Assembly (NCBI GenBank): GCA_036346225.1
Contig: JARFIW010001082.1
Coordinates: forward strand, 3,658,001 to 3,722,000
Length of the DNA stretch: 64,000 nucleotides
Direction: 5' to 3'
Source: Platerodrilus igneus
Lineage: Eukaryota; Arthropoda; Insecta; Coleoptera; Lycidae
Made by a program: the position numbers and the translations under genes. Of this stretch, positions 36,851 to 47,130 are shown one piece after another. The notes below the pieces were generated by a model. It made no database searches. It saw nothing but the letters and a program-made list of their open reading frames with translations, and was not told where the DNA came from. Position 1 is the stretch's first letter, and each line of letters begins with the position of its first letter.

Positions 36851-38440
36851 TAGCTGTTATCAGATGAGGTTGAAACAGTTGCAAGGGTATTAGGGTTTTG
36901 ATTAGAAAATAAGAGATCCACTATATATTGGAACAAACGAAATAATAATTAACTAATATGTCAGAACAGAATATAATTCTTCTTTTACGCGAGTTATTGT
37001 TTCTGTTAAAAAGGAATAGCAACAGATATAGTATACAGTCATATAACACTAAACTCATACAAAAGTTCTTAAAGTATATTTTCTTATACATAGTAAACAA
37101 ATCGATGTAAACAAATTATATTTTTTGTAGAATGCCTTCTCCACATCTTAAATAATAAAATTCCTTGATTTCAGAAAATATACTCTGGCCTGTTTGTATA
37201 TTAAAAAAAAACATTTTATTATCTTTCCATGTCACAAGTTTTGTTTTATTTTTATTTATTTTCAAGTTGCAACTCTGTTACGTGCTCAATTAACGTTAAG
37301 TACCTGAATTAATTTTTCTTTACCAGAGACAAAGTGACGTAACACTGAATTAGTGCACCGGCTAGCTTTCAGTAGTGCATGATGCCGTTCTATGAAAACA
37401 AATAATTTTTTGAGGTATACAAATTCCAAAACTTTTACTAAATACCCTTGCATCCACCTGAAAAGGTCTTTGAACTCTGTCTAATAAAACCTTTGGGCGT
37501 CAACTCACCCGGAAAATGCCTGACCGTAAGGTGGATGATTCGAGAGATGGTTTTAATGGTTTTCACTGCAGCTAGAGGTTGATAGAGTCTTGCTTACAAT
37601 CTCTCCACATTCTTCAACTAATCTACTAAGAAAACATAAAAAAGGTAATCCACTTTTTCTATACCTAACCTAACAGATATGCTAGTTTATTTTCTACAAG
37701 GCGCCGACGACCTTCTAGTGCAGGAAATGTTTGCAGGAAGAATAATTATTTCAACTCCAGGTTGAATAAAAGCTCCAAACACAGGCTACTTTCACAATTA
37801 ACGGTATTTCTAAGCTCCGTGTTTTATAAGCTTCAACACCACAGCGTTATGCATTCTATTATTCGTTCTCACGAGGTAGTGCGTCTAACTGATCGATGTT
37901 CAAGGTCAGTGTTGTAGTATTTATGTGACCGGTCATTTTGTACTCACATTTATACATTAGATACCAAAAGCTGCGTTCTTTGTTTACGTTAGCAATACAA
38001 CTTTTATGGCTGTATTGCGGCTTCTGTGAATTCTTAATTCCCTATGGTATACACGCAATGCACTAATTTTTATGGTTGACTTTATGATTATTGAGATGTC
38101 GGGTGTGTCAGTCCATTTCATGGTTTAATGGTTTATTTCTAAACTCGTGTAAATGTGTACCAATAAGGTTCCTAGAACGCTTATTTAACGAGATTTCTAA
38201 ATTTTTCTAAATTTAATATGAAAAGTGTAGTCTCTTTCTTTATTGCTGTTTGTGCAAAAATATATTAGATGTTTTAATATTTTGAATTTTTATCCCAATT
38301 TAATATCATATTGGAATAGCCACGTTACTAAATGTACACTACCAAAGCTTCTAAATTATACTCACTCCTTCTATGCTAAAAACTCATTTAACTCCTAAAT
38401 TCTTTTCCATTCTCTAACGCTTACTTAAATAATGCACTGG
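36851..38440. other. Noncoding stretch, nothing identified
   Basis: A+T-rich sequence. It may hold material inserted into, or decayed from, the minus-strand LINE. No motif was readable. Confidence 0.4.
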
Positions 38441-38449
38441 CGTTACAAC

Positions 38450-38985
38450 TCTGCTTTAAACAAATCATTTTAATTAATGTTTTCTAGAATGATTGTGCTG
38501 GTAGCTAAAAGTATGACATCCGCATCTCCTGGCATTGACATTTTTTGTCTTGCACGTTTATCCTGGTTTTCACGTGTTCTTTAATTTCCATAATTGTTTC
38601 CTTCGTGTATGGATTGAAATGTAAAGGATTTACAGAAAATCATTTTCAGACACCTTCATTTACATTAGCTTATTTTTATCGATCATCTACTCTGATTTTA
38701 GCTATTCGTTTTCGTAAATATCTGCAATTAATCATCTGTCTGTATATTTCAAAACCTATCTGTTGGAATATCTCAAACATAAAATTTCCATTAGATGTTA
38801 TCAAATGCATTTTATAAATCAAAAAAGGCTGAAGATGTCAGTTCATTCGTTTTTATCCCATCTTTTATCAGTAACTCTAATCATAGGATTCCATCTCTTT
38901 TTCTAAAATCAAATTGGTTTTCTATTTTTCTCTACATTCTTCTAAAGGAACATAAGTTAAAATCTTTAAGCAAGCGATGTTAAAC
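38450..38985 (-). pseudogene. LINE reverse transcriptase fragment
   Basis: Minus-strand broken frames give RT motifs in order: ENQFDFRKRDG (QFGFRKGRG), SAFFDL*NAFD (AFxDLxxAFD, catalytic Asp of motif A intact), AKIRVDDR then ANVNEGV (xKIRVDxR...GVRQG), FNPYTKETIMEIKEHVKT (lFNiYiEe) and DADVILLATS (degenerate YADDIVLLA). The order and spacing are those of an insect LINE RT; at least five stops or frameshifts are present. It ends on its 5' side close to the left end of the Harbinger element at 39028. Confidence 0.65.
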
Positions 38986-39059
38986 TAGCTGTTACGTAAT
39001 CTTCGTTTACCGGCTTTTGCTTTATTTGGACCCATATACGATTAAATTGGCTTCAGAAA

Positions 39060-39280
39060 CATGGCTTGTCAAACGTGTTTGTCATGCAAATTTGATCGTG
39101 TGGGCGATCGTGTTTGATAGTTTGAAGGTTTGAAGCCGTGTTTGAAGGTTTGAAGGCGGATTTGAAGTTTTTCAGGCTATGCTAGGAAATATGTTTGTCA
39201 ACTTGAGGTTTGACAAGCAAATTTGATCGTGTGGGAGAGCGTCAAACGGTCAAACCTTTAAACTATCAAACAAAGTTAGT
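39060..39280. repeat. Subterminal repeats of the Harbinger element
   Basis: Many copies of a TTTGACAAG/TTTGAAGG-like unit follow the left terminus. GCAAATTTGATCGTGTGGG occurs at about 39086 and 39220, and GTTTGAAGGTTTGAAG occurs twice between. Similar GTCAAAC/GTTTGACAAG units sit just inside the right terminus (43520-43580). Such arrays commonly bind the transposase or its Myb-like partner; here that role is inferred only. Confidence 0.65.
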
Positions 39281-39463
39281 TATTCAGTAATTCACAGAGC
39301 GGATTTCTGTGTTTCCATAGTCTTCTGCCTGTGTTCAAGCTCTATCAGTCAGCATATAGTGCTCTCATCAAAACTGCGGACCCAGCTCGTGGATCAAAAT
39401 ATTTGTAAATGAATTCATAGAACTATATTAATCATTTCCTAAACTTTGGTGTATAAAAAGTAA

Positions 39464-39970
39464 GATAGGGCTGACGAATTAGCTAAAGAGGCCGCGACGG
39501 GCGACTTTCGAATAACACATTCGTCGATACCGAGGTCTTTAATCAAAAGAAAGCTGCGCGAAAAATCAATTCGACAATGGGAAGAGAGGTGGAACAACGC
39601 TGCCACGGGCAGGTTGACCCACAAATTCATACCGAGCATAGAAGCCAGAGGTAAGATCGAGGTTAAGCTCGATCACAAAATGGTGCAGTTGATAACAGGG
39701 CACGGCGCCCTGAAGGCGTATTTACAAAGGTTCGGTCTAACCAATAGCGACCGCTGCGAATGCGGTGAGGGCGCGGAAAGCGCAGAGCACGTGCTCTTCG
39801 ACTGCCCGCTTGAGGCGGGAAATCGAGGGTTGGCTGATAGCAAACTAGCTATCCTAGGTCTGGCATGGCCAAAGAGCCTAGAGGAAGTCGGGGAAGTGGT
39901 TAACCAGAAGGCGTTCTGGACAGCCTTAAAAGAATTCGCGGGAAGGGTCGCGAGATTAGACAATCAATGA
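39464..39970 (+). pseudogene. Retrotransposon pol C-terminus (RNase H end, zinc tail)
   Basis: An open frame of 168 codons with no start, cut at its 5' end by truncation. It begins RADELAKEAATGD, the end of an RNase H domain (NERADELAKEA, with the catalytic-site Asp). A basic helical stretch follows (REKSIRQWEERWNN). The Cys/His tail finger is CECGEGAESAEHVLFDC (C-x-C-x8-H-x4-C), typical of R1/I-type polyproteins. The frame has no stop or shift and is GC-richer than its surroundings, so the insertion is among the youngest in the window. Family resemblance to the decayed element at 0.8-4.1 kb is at domain level only. Confidence 0.85.
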
Positions 39971-40065
39971 CGACCGCGTGTAAAAATTCGGTGGGGTTGG
40001 TGGGAGGATTGAAAAATTTTAGATTGACTTGGCGTGAGTAAGGATACGAGCATAACCAAAACCTG

Positions 40066-40106
<41 letters not shown>

Positions 40107-41293
40107 TAATTATACCAAAATGTCCAATATGCACGAGAAACCCCCACTCCATTAATACAATCACTGCCTATCTTCATAATTATGTGCGGAAAATCGGGAA
40201 TAAATAATACCAAATAAACAATAACAAATAAATCATAAACCCTCATTAAATTAAATCAATAAAGTAAACAAGGATAATAAAACAGAGTGCAACCGCGCAT
40301 CCCCCCAGGACTTGAAAGTGAAGTGATAGTGATAGTGATTGTGATCCCCCCAAAAACATTTAGTGCATACCCACCAGGACTTTAGCAGTGCACCCGTCCC
40401 ACCTTTAGAAGTAAGTTACAGACGACCAGATCTTCGGATGCTGGAGAATTTTATTATCGAGGTAAGACTTAAAATGTGGCGGCTGTACTCGCACAAGCAT
40501 TGATTTACATTAATTAGTAGTTTTGAAATAATTTAAGAAGCACGTTTGGTGTGTAAAGGCGCTAGCCGAAATAATGCTTGTGCAGTGCACCTGATAAATA
40601 GGGTGATGCTTTCGCTATTTTGTGCACTGCTATATGCTTAACGCTTATTAAACATTTATTTATATATTTACATAATTATATTTATTTATATTTTATATTT
40701 ACACTTTATATTTATTTATATATAGCATGTATTATGTGGCTTATTTGTTTTGTTTGACGTTCTGTCGCCATTTTGGTTGCAGTATATATTTGGGAAGGAC
40801 GAGCAGAATTGCGAAGATTGTAATCATAATGTAAATCAGTTAGGGAACGATAGGAAAGCTAGGGATGGATTTAAATTGGTTAGCTAGATTTGGATAGTTT
40901 TAAGACGACCCTTCAGGTCGCACTGGTAAGCAGAACCGGCGTCTGCTATCCGGTATTACGGATCCCTCCTCTCTCATTTTGCTTGTTGATCGGGTACACT
41001 CGAAAGTCAGCGCTAGGGATACCATTATTTACAACCCTGTTTTTAGTTTTTGTTTTGTTTTTGTTCCAGTTTTTGTCAGATTTTTAGGTTTATTAGATTG
41101 TTAGAGTTTGTTAGGTTTGTTAGATTTTTAGGTTTGTTAGATTTTTATTTAGTTTTTATTTAGGGTGAATCAACTATGAAGTAAGAATAAATTAGGAGCA
41201 CGACTATTTTTCGCGTTTAAACCCAATGTAGTACCTCCGGGTGGAGCATTGGGGACGTGGCCGCAAGTATAGCGGCCCTAATTTAAATTATAA
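39464..41293 (+). mobile_element. 5'-truncated non-LTR retrotransposon with 14-bp TSD
   Basis: The element contains the end of a polyprotein (RNase H end and zinc tail), a 3' untranslated region of about 1.3 kb with an internal run of 34 A at 40071-40104, and ends near AATTTAAATTATAA. The target duplication TGTATAAAAAGTAA is present at 39450-39463 and again at 41294-41307. The host MADF frame is continuous when the insertion is taken out, confirming the boundaries. The A-run is internal, so either this family ends without poly(A) or the A-run marks an older junction carried along. Confidence 0.9.
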
Positions 41294-41307
41294 TGTATAA
41301 AAAGTAA
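41294..41307. repeat. Right copy of the 14-bp target-site duplication
   Basis: TGTATAAAAAGTAA, identical to 39450-39463. Confidence 0.9.
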
Positions 41308-41769
41308 AGAGTTCAATAACCGCGACAAGAAGAATGCTGCGCTCAATAACCTCCTCTTGAAGTTACAGAAAATTGAACCCAGTGCTACTGTTTCTGATGT
41401 GAAAAGCAAAATCAATCCATTGCAAACTTCTTGAAGAAGGGAACACAAGAAAGTGTTAAGCTCCATAAGATCTGGCAAAGGGGTCGAAGATACATAGGAA
41501 TATAGTCTTTGGTATTGCAAACTACTGCGGCTAGTCGCAAAACAAGAAACCCCAAGTCCGTCCAAATCAAACGTTGGAGAGGACAATATATTGCGGGTAA
41601 GGATTTTTTAATTTTATCATATATATTTTTTCTCAAGTCAACATACCTTTTTCTCAACCCTAAAAATTATTGCCATATGATTACATTTACTTTAGCTTAC
41701 ATTATGATTACACTTACTATGCTCCAAACATATTGGTAAAGTCACACAGATAAAGTTTCATATCGTGGT

Positions 41770-42290
41770 CTACAAGACACACATTTTATCCTGCCACGGG
41801 GACGATCCTACGTTGTTGAAATACTGTAGAAAGGCATCTCTGGAAGCAATTGCATCTGGTGATGTTCTTCTGTTTGCATCCCTCTGTAGGTTAGGCATAG
41901 TTTTATTGTCATGGGCAGCTCGTAATCCTGGTTCAGTACAACCAGCGTCAATGTCGTCTTCGTCAAAACCGTCACTGTGTATGTACGTACAGGAGTTGGT
42001 CACCGGAGGAAGTTGTGTAATACGCAACAAGCGATGACGACTTTTGCGATGCTTTCCAATTTTAGAAGGAGATGGCTTTGAGATACACCAAATCGTACAA
42101 CCAATATTCCAAACACATTTGCTAAAACTCTTCTAGCTCTTGATAAGCGGTGGTTACAAATCCTCCGTTCCCTGGACAAATCTTTTTGCGCAGATGGCTT
42201 AATGAAATTTGCGCGCAATGCAAAAGCCTCGGTACCAACAAAAACATAAGGCGTGCCACTTCCAACCAATCTGACTCAGTTTTGGAAAAT
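41770..42290 (-). pseudogene. PIF/Harbinger transposase, C-terminal half
   Basis: Minus strand. GSGTPYVFVGTEAFALRANF, then RRICNHRLSRARRVLANVFG and VIACCVLHNFLR match DDE_4 (HARBI1-like) transposases. The catalytic Asp of the VGDEAF motif reads Thr (VGTEAF) and the Glu of RVVENAFG reads Ala (RVLANVFG), so two of three catalytic residues are lost. A second frame (42030-41770) gives the tail ending VGSSPWQDKMCVL. Intact relatives are about 350-400 residues. The enzyme would cut and paste at TTA/TAA-like sites. Confidence 0.85.
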
Positions 42291-42394
42291 TGGAACATAA
42301 CAAAAATGCACGTTAATAGGTACCATATAATAATCAAATGAAATGGTACAAAGGAAACAATTTGAGTAAACTCATGAAACTCAGATGAAAAAAT

Positions 42395-42740
42395 ATAAAG
42401 TGGCAGTGAGTGTGCACTAGCTGCGTCTTCATTTCCAGACAACCCGGCTTCAACTGACGTCTCAGCTACCATCCGGCTTTACAGTGCCAGCAAATAAGAA
42501 AGCGAGAGAAAAAAGGAGGTGCAAAAAATTAGCAGCAAGATTCACATAATGAAGTTCTTCAGATCATTGCAAAACAAATTAAAAAGCAAGTTTTTTTGGA
42601 CAGGTTTAGTTACTTGGGTAGCAACATTGCAGCCAAATTACGATATCTTCAAATGATATACAGCAAATAATCGCTAAAAGACCGATTTCGGAGGTTCTGT
42701 TTCAAGCTGAATTTAGAAACAACACAGTTTTCATTAATTC
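42395..42740 (+). pseudogene. MADF-partner protein, C-terminal region
   Basis: Plus-strand broken frames give DNPASTDVSATIRLYSASK, a basic stretch (KREKKEVQK), then DRFSYLGSNIAAKLRYLQ and IIAKRPISEVLFQAEF. This pattern (DxFxxxGxxVAxKLRxL...IxexLfxAEf) is seen at the C-terminus of MADF proteins encoded by PIF/Harbinger elements. The exon lies opposite, and interleaved with, the split transposase on the other strand. Stops are present. Confidence 0.55.
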
Positions 42741-43029
42741 AGGTTTAACAATCCAACCCATAACACCTTAAATCTCACCATTTTCCAGCAGCATTAAATG
42801 AACCACCGTATTAAAACTATAATGGTGCAAGCCCTTGCACTTATGGTGGGTCGATGGGATTGTGGTTCATCGTGCAACCCAATAATAAATCACAACACCT
42901 TCATCCAATCTGTCTAATTTTTTTCTAATGTCGATCGTAGTATATTGTAATGTAATTACTTCAATTGTCAACTATGAAACATGTTTACTGCAAAATTTCA
43001 AATAAAAATTTTTTTATTTTACCCACCTT

Positions 43030-43215
43030 AAAAAAATATTTTTACAATACCTCCACAATAGCTTGACACGTCTCAGGAATGATGCTACTCAATGCCTGCA
43101 GCGAAAACTTCATGTTCTCGTAGCATCTGCCTGTTGCCAGAAAACGCACAGTTGCAGTCAATCGTTCTTAGGCGGAAATTGAACTCTTGATGACTGTCTT
43201 CTTTTTTTATTTTGT
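43030..43215 (-). pseudogene. PIF/Harbinger transposase, N-terminal fragment
   Basis: Minus-strand frames contain LRTIDCNCAFSGNRQMLREH and, in the neighbouring frame, MKFSLQALSSIIPETCQAIV, matching the N-terminal RLxxTLRFLATGxxYxxLxF..sxstis.iipEtc block of HARBI1-like transposases. A frameshift lies between them. The region joining this to the C-terminal half (42300-43000), which should include the first catalytic Asp, is not recognisable and overlaps the opposite MADF exon. Confidence 0.65.
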
Positions 43216-43604
43216 AGCAACCAGAAAGAGCAAATATAAATACTTCCTCGTTTATCCTCCTGTAGTTGCTTATTCAGGAAGTTAACGTAGCCATATGAAC
43301 CTCTTTTTATTACTCACTGTTTAGCCCACACGGACCTCCTGTTCTGTCTACGGCCTCGCGCTCTCTCTTTTAGCTGCTTCACTCTTCATCATCGAGCAAT
43401 AAATATAACTAAGTTGATTAATATTCCTTTTACAGTTACCACCAACTTAGTTCAACCACCAAATACTTGAGACTGAAGCTTGTTGGACAGAAGTGTAGCA
43501 ATCAAGTTTGAACGTGTAGGTGCAAAGTCAAACGCCAAACCAGGTTTGGCAAACACGTTTGACAAGCCATGTTTGTCAAGCCAATTTGATTGTGTGTGGG
43601 GGCC

Positions 43605-44125
43605 TTAACAGAACTACTTAGAAAATCCGACGATATTTTCTCAAGTTTCATGTCTTACTGGTAAGCCCAAAGAGTCAATTTCAATAGTTTATTCTTCTTA
43701 GACGCCATGTATTTTCTATTTATTCATCTGTTTAAATAAATCCTTCTTTATTCAAAACTTTCTCCCAATTATTTACTTCTGGTAAGGTTTATTTCTGCTG
43801 ATGCATGCATACCCTGTTTAAGAGTTATCCACTTATCCGCATCTTCCGCATTTTCTTTGCTATAGGGACCGTTGTCTTGTTAAAGTACCCAAAACCTTGA
43901 CTGTACCAACAAGAATGGTTCCAACTAAATCAGTGAGAAAGGTGCTGTAAGTGTTTAAAGTAGATTCCGGAATACTATCGCGTGGGTAGTCTCAAACGGG
44001 AATTATCTTAGACGACGCCTAATCCTGAAATACGGAGGTTTCTAGGGAAAAAACCCGAAGGAATAATAAAAGCATAACAAACCACGAGTTCAGAGAAAGT
44101 GATTCTGACTTAAAATTTATACAAG
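43605..44125. other. Intergenic, nothing recognised
   Basis: No coding similarity beyond the right end of the Harbinger element. Confidence 0.45.
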
Positions 44126-44129
44126 GAAT

Positions 44130-44345
44130 AATTGAGTACACTAAATTTAAAACATACTAAATAAACGTAATGATAAAGATACTGATATAACTACATAAAG
44201 CTGCGAGCTAAAAGAAAAGAACTTCCAAAATCAAATGCTAAACTACCTGTATATTAATCACGCTTCTAGGTAATTACAATATCTTCAATTACATCAAGGC
44301 AGGTAACTATTGTCTACACATTAGTTGGAAAAATACTAGTTTATC
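44130..44345. repeat. Dispersed repeat C, copy 2
   Basis: Partner of 27860-28100, same orientation; see there for shared blocks. Confidence 0.65.
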
Positions 44346-45370
44346 AAACTCTATATTTTAGTGCGCAACTACGCTTTAAGCACAAGTAAATGTAAACATT
44401 TTTAAATAAAGTCAAATACATCAAAAATTACATTAATGGAAAACGTTTTTGGCACACAAAACAACTTTCTAATCTTTTACAAGCATTAACAAGAACGTAC
44501 TATGGGTACGTTTATGCGTTTATACAGTTAAAAATATATTCATTATCTTACAGTTACAGTAGGTGGCAGTTTCAAAAGTCTTATTATAAGTACCTGATGA
44601 GGAATTTGACTGCAGACACCTTTGAAAATAACTAAAATCGATTATCTCCCGGATTCAATTCGGTTTAACCTGATAGTGTAGCAGCTGGCCAAAATTTTGT
44701 AATCTAAAATACTGTCGATATTGTAACGAGACGTCACGTAGTTATCGTTGACGAGAACAATACTTTTGACACCACGGAGCGTCAAAGATGTGTGACAATA
44801 TACAAAAAGATGTTCTTATACTATTTAAATATTTTATTAAGCTTACATTACAAACTTTTTAGATGTTATTTGCATAATATAATTCTAGTACGAATTTAGA
44901 ATAGTTCAGGATTATAGAATTAAGTATGTTAATTACTCGTTCGGGAGTTTAGTTTAGTTCCGAATCATGCTTTGATTACAATACTGGTTTTTATTCGAGT
45001 CTTGAGCTATACACTAGTGTCAACTAGTGTTAAAATAAATACCTCTAGAACGTGATATAAATTGTTGTAGCGATCGAAATAATTTACAGTTAGTGCTTTC
45101 AAAGTTACTTGTAAGTGCATCAAGTAGTAATTAAGAAGATTTGCATTGCAGCTTTATAGAAGTTAGTATTGGTAGTGTTAATGGTTAGCTGGAAATAAAT
45201 CGTCCAGAGTGCAATAGAATTTCACACTAGCTACAATAGCTGGAAATGATTGAAAAGGTTTTTGTAATCAGTAGATGATAAAGAACTCTTGTTATAACAA
45301 AAGAGTTTTTGTTACACTGGTATATAGCATGTTGGTAAGTAGTGAAAAAGTCGTTTGAACGATTTCTTTC
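44346..45370. other. Possible leader or LTR of the downstream Gypsy remnant
   Basis: No coding content. Because it lies directly before gag-like sequence, an LTR and primer-binding site would be expected here, but no TG...CA repeat or second LTR copy could be recognised. Confidence 0.3.
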
Positions 45371-45496
45371 TGCATGCCTCCCATTCGTAGCCAACAACAG
45401 AACTATACAGTGAAATTCTTTCCTTCTTGAAGGACTTCAAGTTTGGCGTGGCGGAGACTTTCGCAGGGAACTCTGCGGAATTCATGAAAAAATTTA

Positions 45497-46018
45497 ATGA
45501 AAACTGCGATATTACAAGAAAATGCAGAGAAACAGGACCGAAACACTGGAAGCCTGCCAGAAGAGCTTAACCGGACAGCAGCGAAATTAAAAGAAAACAA
45601 CACGTGTTTTACAGGAAAGCGAGACCAGATTGTTAAAGCAGTTGAACAAAATTTAATTGAAAATTTCAGCCAATTGAGAGAAGAGTTTATACAAGAAACT
45701 ATGAAATCCGCGGAAAAGCTGGTATCCAAAATTTTAGGTGGTTTACAAAAACTTGAAATAGAGTTTTCAGAAAAATGGATAGAAAACTCAGGAAAAATGA
45801 AAGAAAAGTTTCTGAGGATCGAACAAGGACTTAATTCGCTAACAACTCAAGCACCAAAAGCTTTAGCACCAGTGATACAACAACACGCCCTAGAATTTAA
45901 GAATGTCGGTGACGATGAAGCGACGTTAAAGTTTACATCGTGGTTGTGGCATGGTAAGATTGTTCGTAGAAGAGCAGGGAAAAGAAGGTATGTGGAAGAT
46001 GGTTTAACGGAATGTTAG
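45497..46018 (+). pseudogene. Gag-like coiled-coil protein (truncated)
   Basis: A 173-codon frame beginning with ATG; an upstream ATG at 45374 (MPPIRSQQQ) in a neighbouring frame may be the original start. The protein is hydrophilic and rich in Glu, Lys and Asn, with heptad-like stretches (NLIENFSQLREEFIQE, EKLVSKILGGLQKLEIEF) suggesting a long coiled coil. It ends in a basic segment (HGKIVRRRAGKRR). The position before a protease supports Gag, but no CCHC knuckle or capsid motif is visible, so the name is inferred from context. The end probably marks a deletion joining gag to mid-protease. Confidence 0.5.
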
Positions 46019-46290
46019 ATGTAAAAATCGAAGTTGGAAACAAAATATTTGACAATCGGGTAGTAATATCAAACGTGACCGAAGAAGTTATATTGGGAAT
46101 GGATATCTTGAAGAAGTACGGATTCGATAGATATATGAAAAAAGATGTCTTGAGATTAGGGAACGACGAAGTGCCGTTTTACGAAACAGACGACGTACCT
46201 AAGCGAGTGTGTCTGACGGATGACGTTATTCAACCTGAAAGGACAGAAAGTGTGGCCATGGGACACTTAGATGATACTCTCCGAGAATGA
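46012..46290 (+). pseudogene. Aspartic protease C-terminal half
   Basis: The open frame reads VKIEVGNKIFDNRVVISNVT then EEVILGMDILKKYGFD (residues 24-39), the flap-to-tail part of a Gypsy-type protease with its ILGxDfL motif. LRLGNDEVPF follows, as usual. The DTG/A active-site half is missing upstream. After the stop at 46288-46290 the same strand continues with RIVRILLNRLVTNPRNGILV, resembling the linker before RT. Non-functional. Confidence 0.65.
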
Positions 46291-46450
46291 ATTGTGCGCA
46301 TTCTATTGAACCGATTAGTGACAAATCCTCGAAATGGGATACTTGTGAGGAAGGTTCTGACCAATGTGATGGGAGGTGTAACCTAATAGAATCTTAAACG
46401 CCAATGACATTGATATCGCGTTGAAGAATAATGCAGCAGTAGAGTGGTGT

Positions 46451-46565
46451 TTCTAGGTTGTTCACCTGGATGGGCGTGCTGGTATTGAGATAGAACAACC
46501 TATCAAAGGGTACTCTGCGAAGTTATTGGATCAGTTCATAAATTCATTCCAGCATCTTAGTAGTG
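46451..46565. other. Short junction sequence
   Basis: Lies between the protease-RT linker remnant and the repeat array; nothing identified. Confidence 0.4.
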
Positions 46566-46569
46566 GGGT

Positions 46570-47130
46570 AGGGCCGGTCCTAATTCAAAACGTGTTCAGA
46601 CGTATTTTCCATATGTAAAATACACGTGCACCGTTTTGAATTAGGATCGGCCTTATATAATTTCAATGTAAAATAGTTGTGAAAACATTTCAATGTAAAA
46701 TAGTTGTGAAAACATGAATTCTTATATACTTTCAATGTAAAATACTTGTGCACACGTTTTGAATTAGGATCGGCTTTATATTACTTTCAATGAAACATAC
46801 TTCAAAACACACGTATGTTGAAAAATGTAAGTGCAGAGAAAAAATGTGTGTAGCTGTTTTGAATTCGGTTCTCTAGCGAGAAGTTACACGTGCACCGTTT
46901 TGAATTAGGATCGGCGTTATATACTTTTAATGTAAAATGTGAAAACCTGAATGCTTATATACTTTCAAATGTAAAATACTTGTGGGCACGTTTTGAATTA
47001 GGATCGGCTTTATATTACTTTCAATGGAACATACATACTTCAAAACACACGTATGTTGAAAATGTAAGTGCAGAGAAAATGTGTGTAGATGTTTTGAATT
47101 TGGTTTTCTAGCGAGAAGTTATAAAGTATG
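46570..47130. repeat. Compound tandem repeat with inverted half sites
   Basis: The motif TTTTGAATTAGGATCGGC recurs at about 46635, 46758, 46892 and 46991, each followed by (C/T/G)TTATATxxCTTT-type sequence. A larger unit of about 250-270 bp occurs twice (46620-46885 and 46886-47125), both ending CTAGCGAGAAGTTA. The inverted form CCGGTCCTAATTCAAAACG lies at 46573 and a diverged inverted form at about 47230. Short sub-repeats (CAATGTAAAATA(G/C)TTGTG) are nested within. Open frames here only translate the repeat. Confidence 0.85.

Larger units (their letters stand above)
39380..41510 (+). pseudogene. MADF/Myb-like Harbinger protein, N-terminal exon
   Basis: KIFVNEFIELY, a stop, then SFPKLWCIKSK (39387-39463) is the start of a MADF domain with its conserved LW. 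The domain resumes at 41303 with KSKEFNNRDKKNAALNNLLL, then KSKINPLQTS and KKVLSSIRSGKGVEDT. The sequence between is the inserted retrotransposon. MADF proteins of PIF/Harbinger elements bind the element ends and bring the transposase to the nucleus. Besides the insertion there are a stop (TAA in ELY*SFP) and later frame changes. The gene is convergent or overlapping with the minus-strand transposase. Confidence 0.7.
39028..43604. mobile_element. PIF/Harbinger DNA transposon with TIRs
   Basis: Terminal inverted repeats: left 39028-39081 begins GGACCCATATACGATTAAAT, and the reverse complement of right 43550-43604 begins GGCCCCCACACACAATCAAA. Both continue with TTGGCTT, ACATGGCTTGTCAAACGTG and TTTG. 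Inside are a minus-strand DDE transposase and a plus-strand MADF/Myb-like gene, the gene pair typical of PIF/Harbinger. A TTA flanks the right end; the left flank reads TTT, so the 3-bp target duplication is uncertain. A non-LTR element is nested in the MADF exon. Length without that insertion is about 2.73 kb. Mutated catalytic residues make it inactive. Confidence 0.85.
45374..46450 (+). mobile_element. Gypsy-like gag/protease remnant
   Basis: A coiled-coil gag-like ORF is followed by the second half of a retroelement aspartic protease and the start of the protease-RT linker. The rest of pol is absent and an array of short repeats follows. It is a different lineage and opposite strand from the remnant at 25.2 kb. 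Confidence 0.6.

Noticed and set aside
39640..39963. Minus-strand ORF opposite the retrotransposon tail
   Set aside because: It is the antisense shadow of the RNase H/zinc-tail frame, open because the region is GC-richer.
46570..47130. CRISPR-like array
   Set aside because: Repeats are irregularly spaced, nested and partly inverted, the DNA is eukaryotic, and no cas genes occur.
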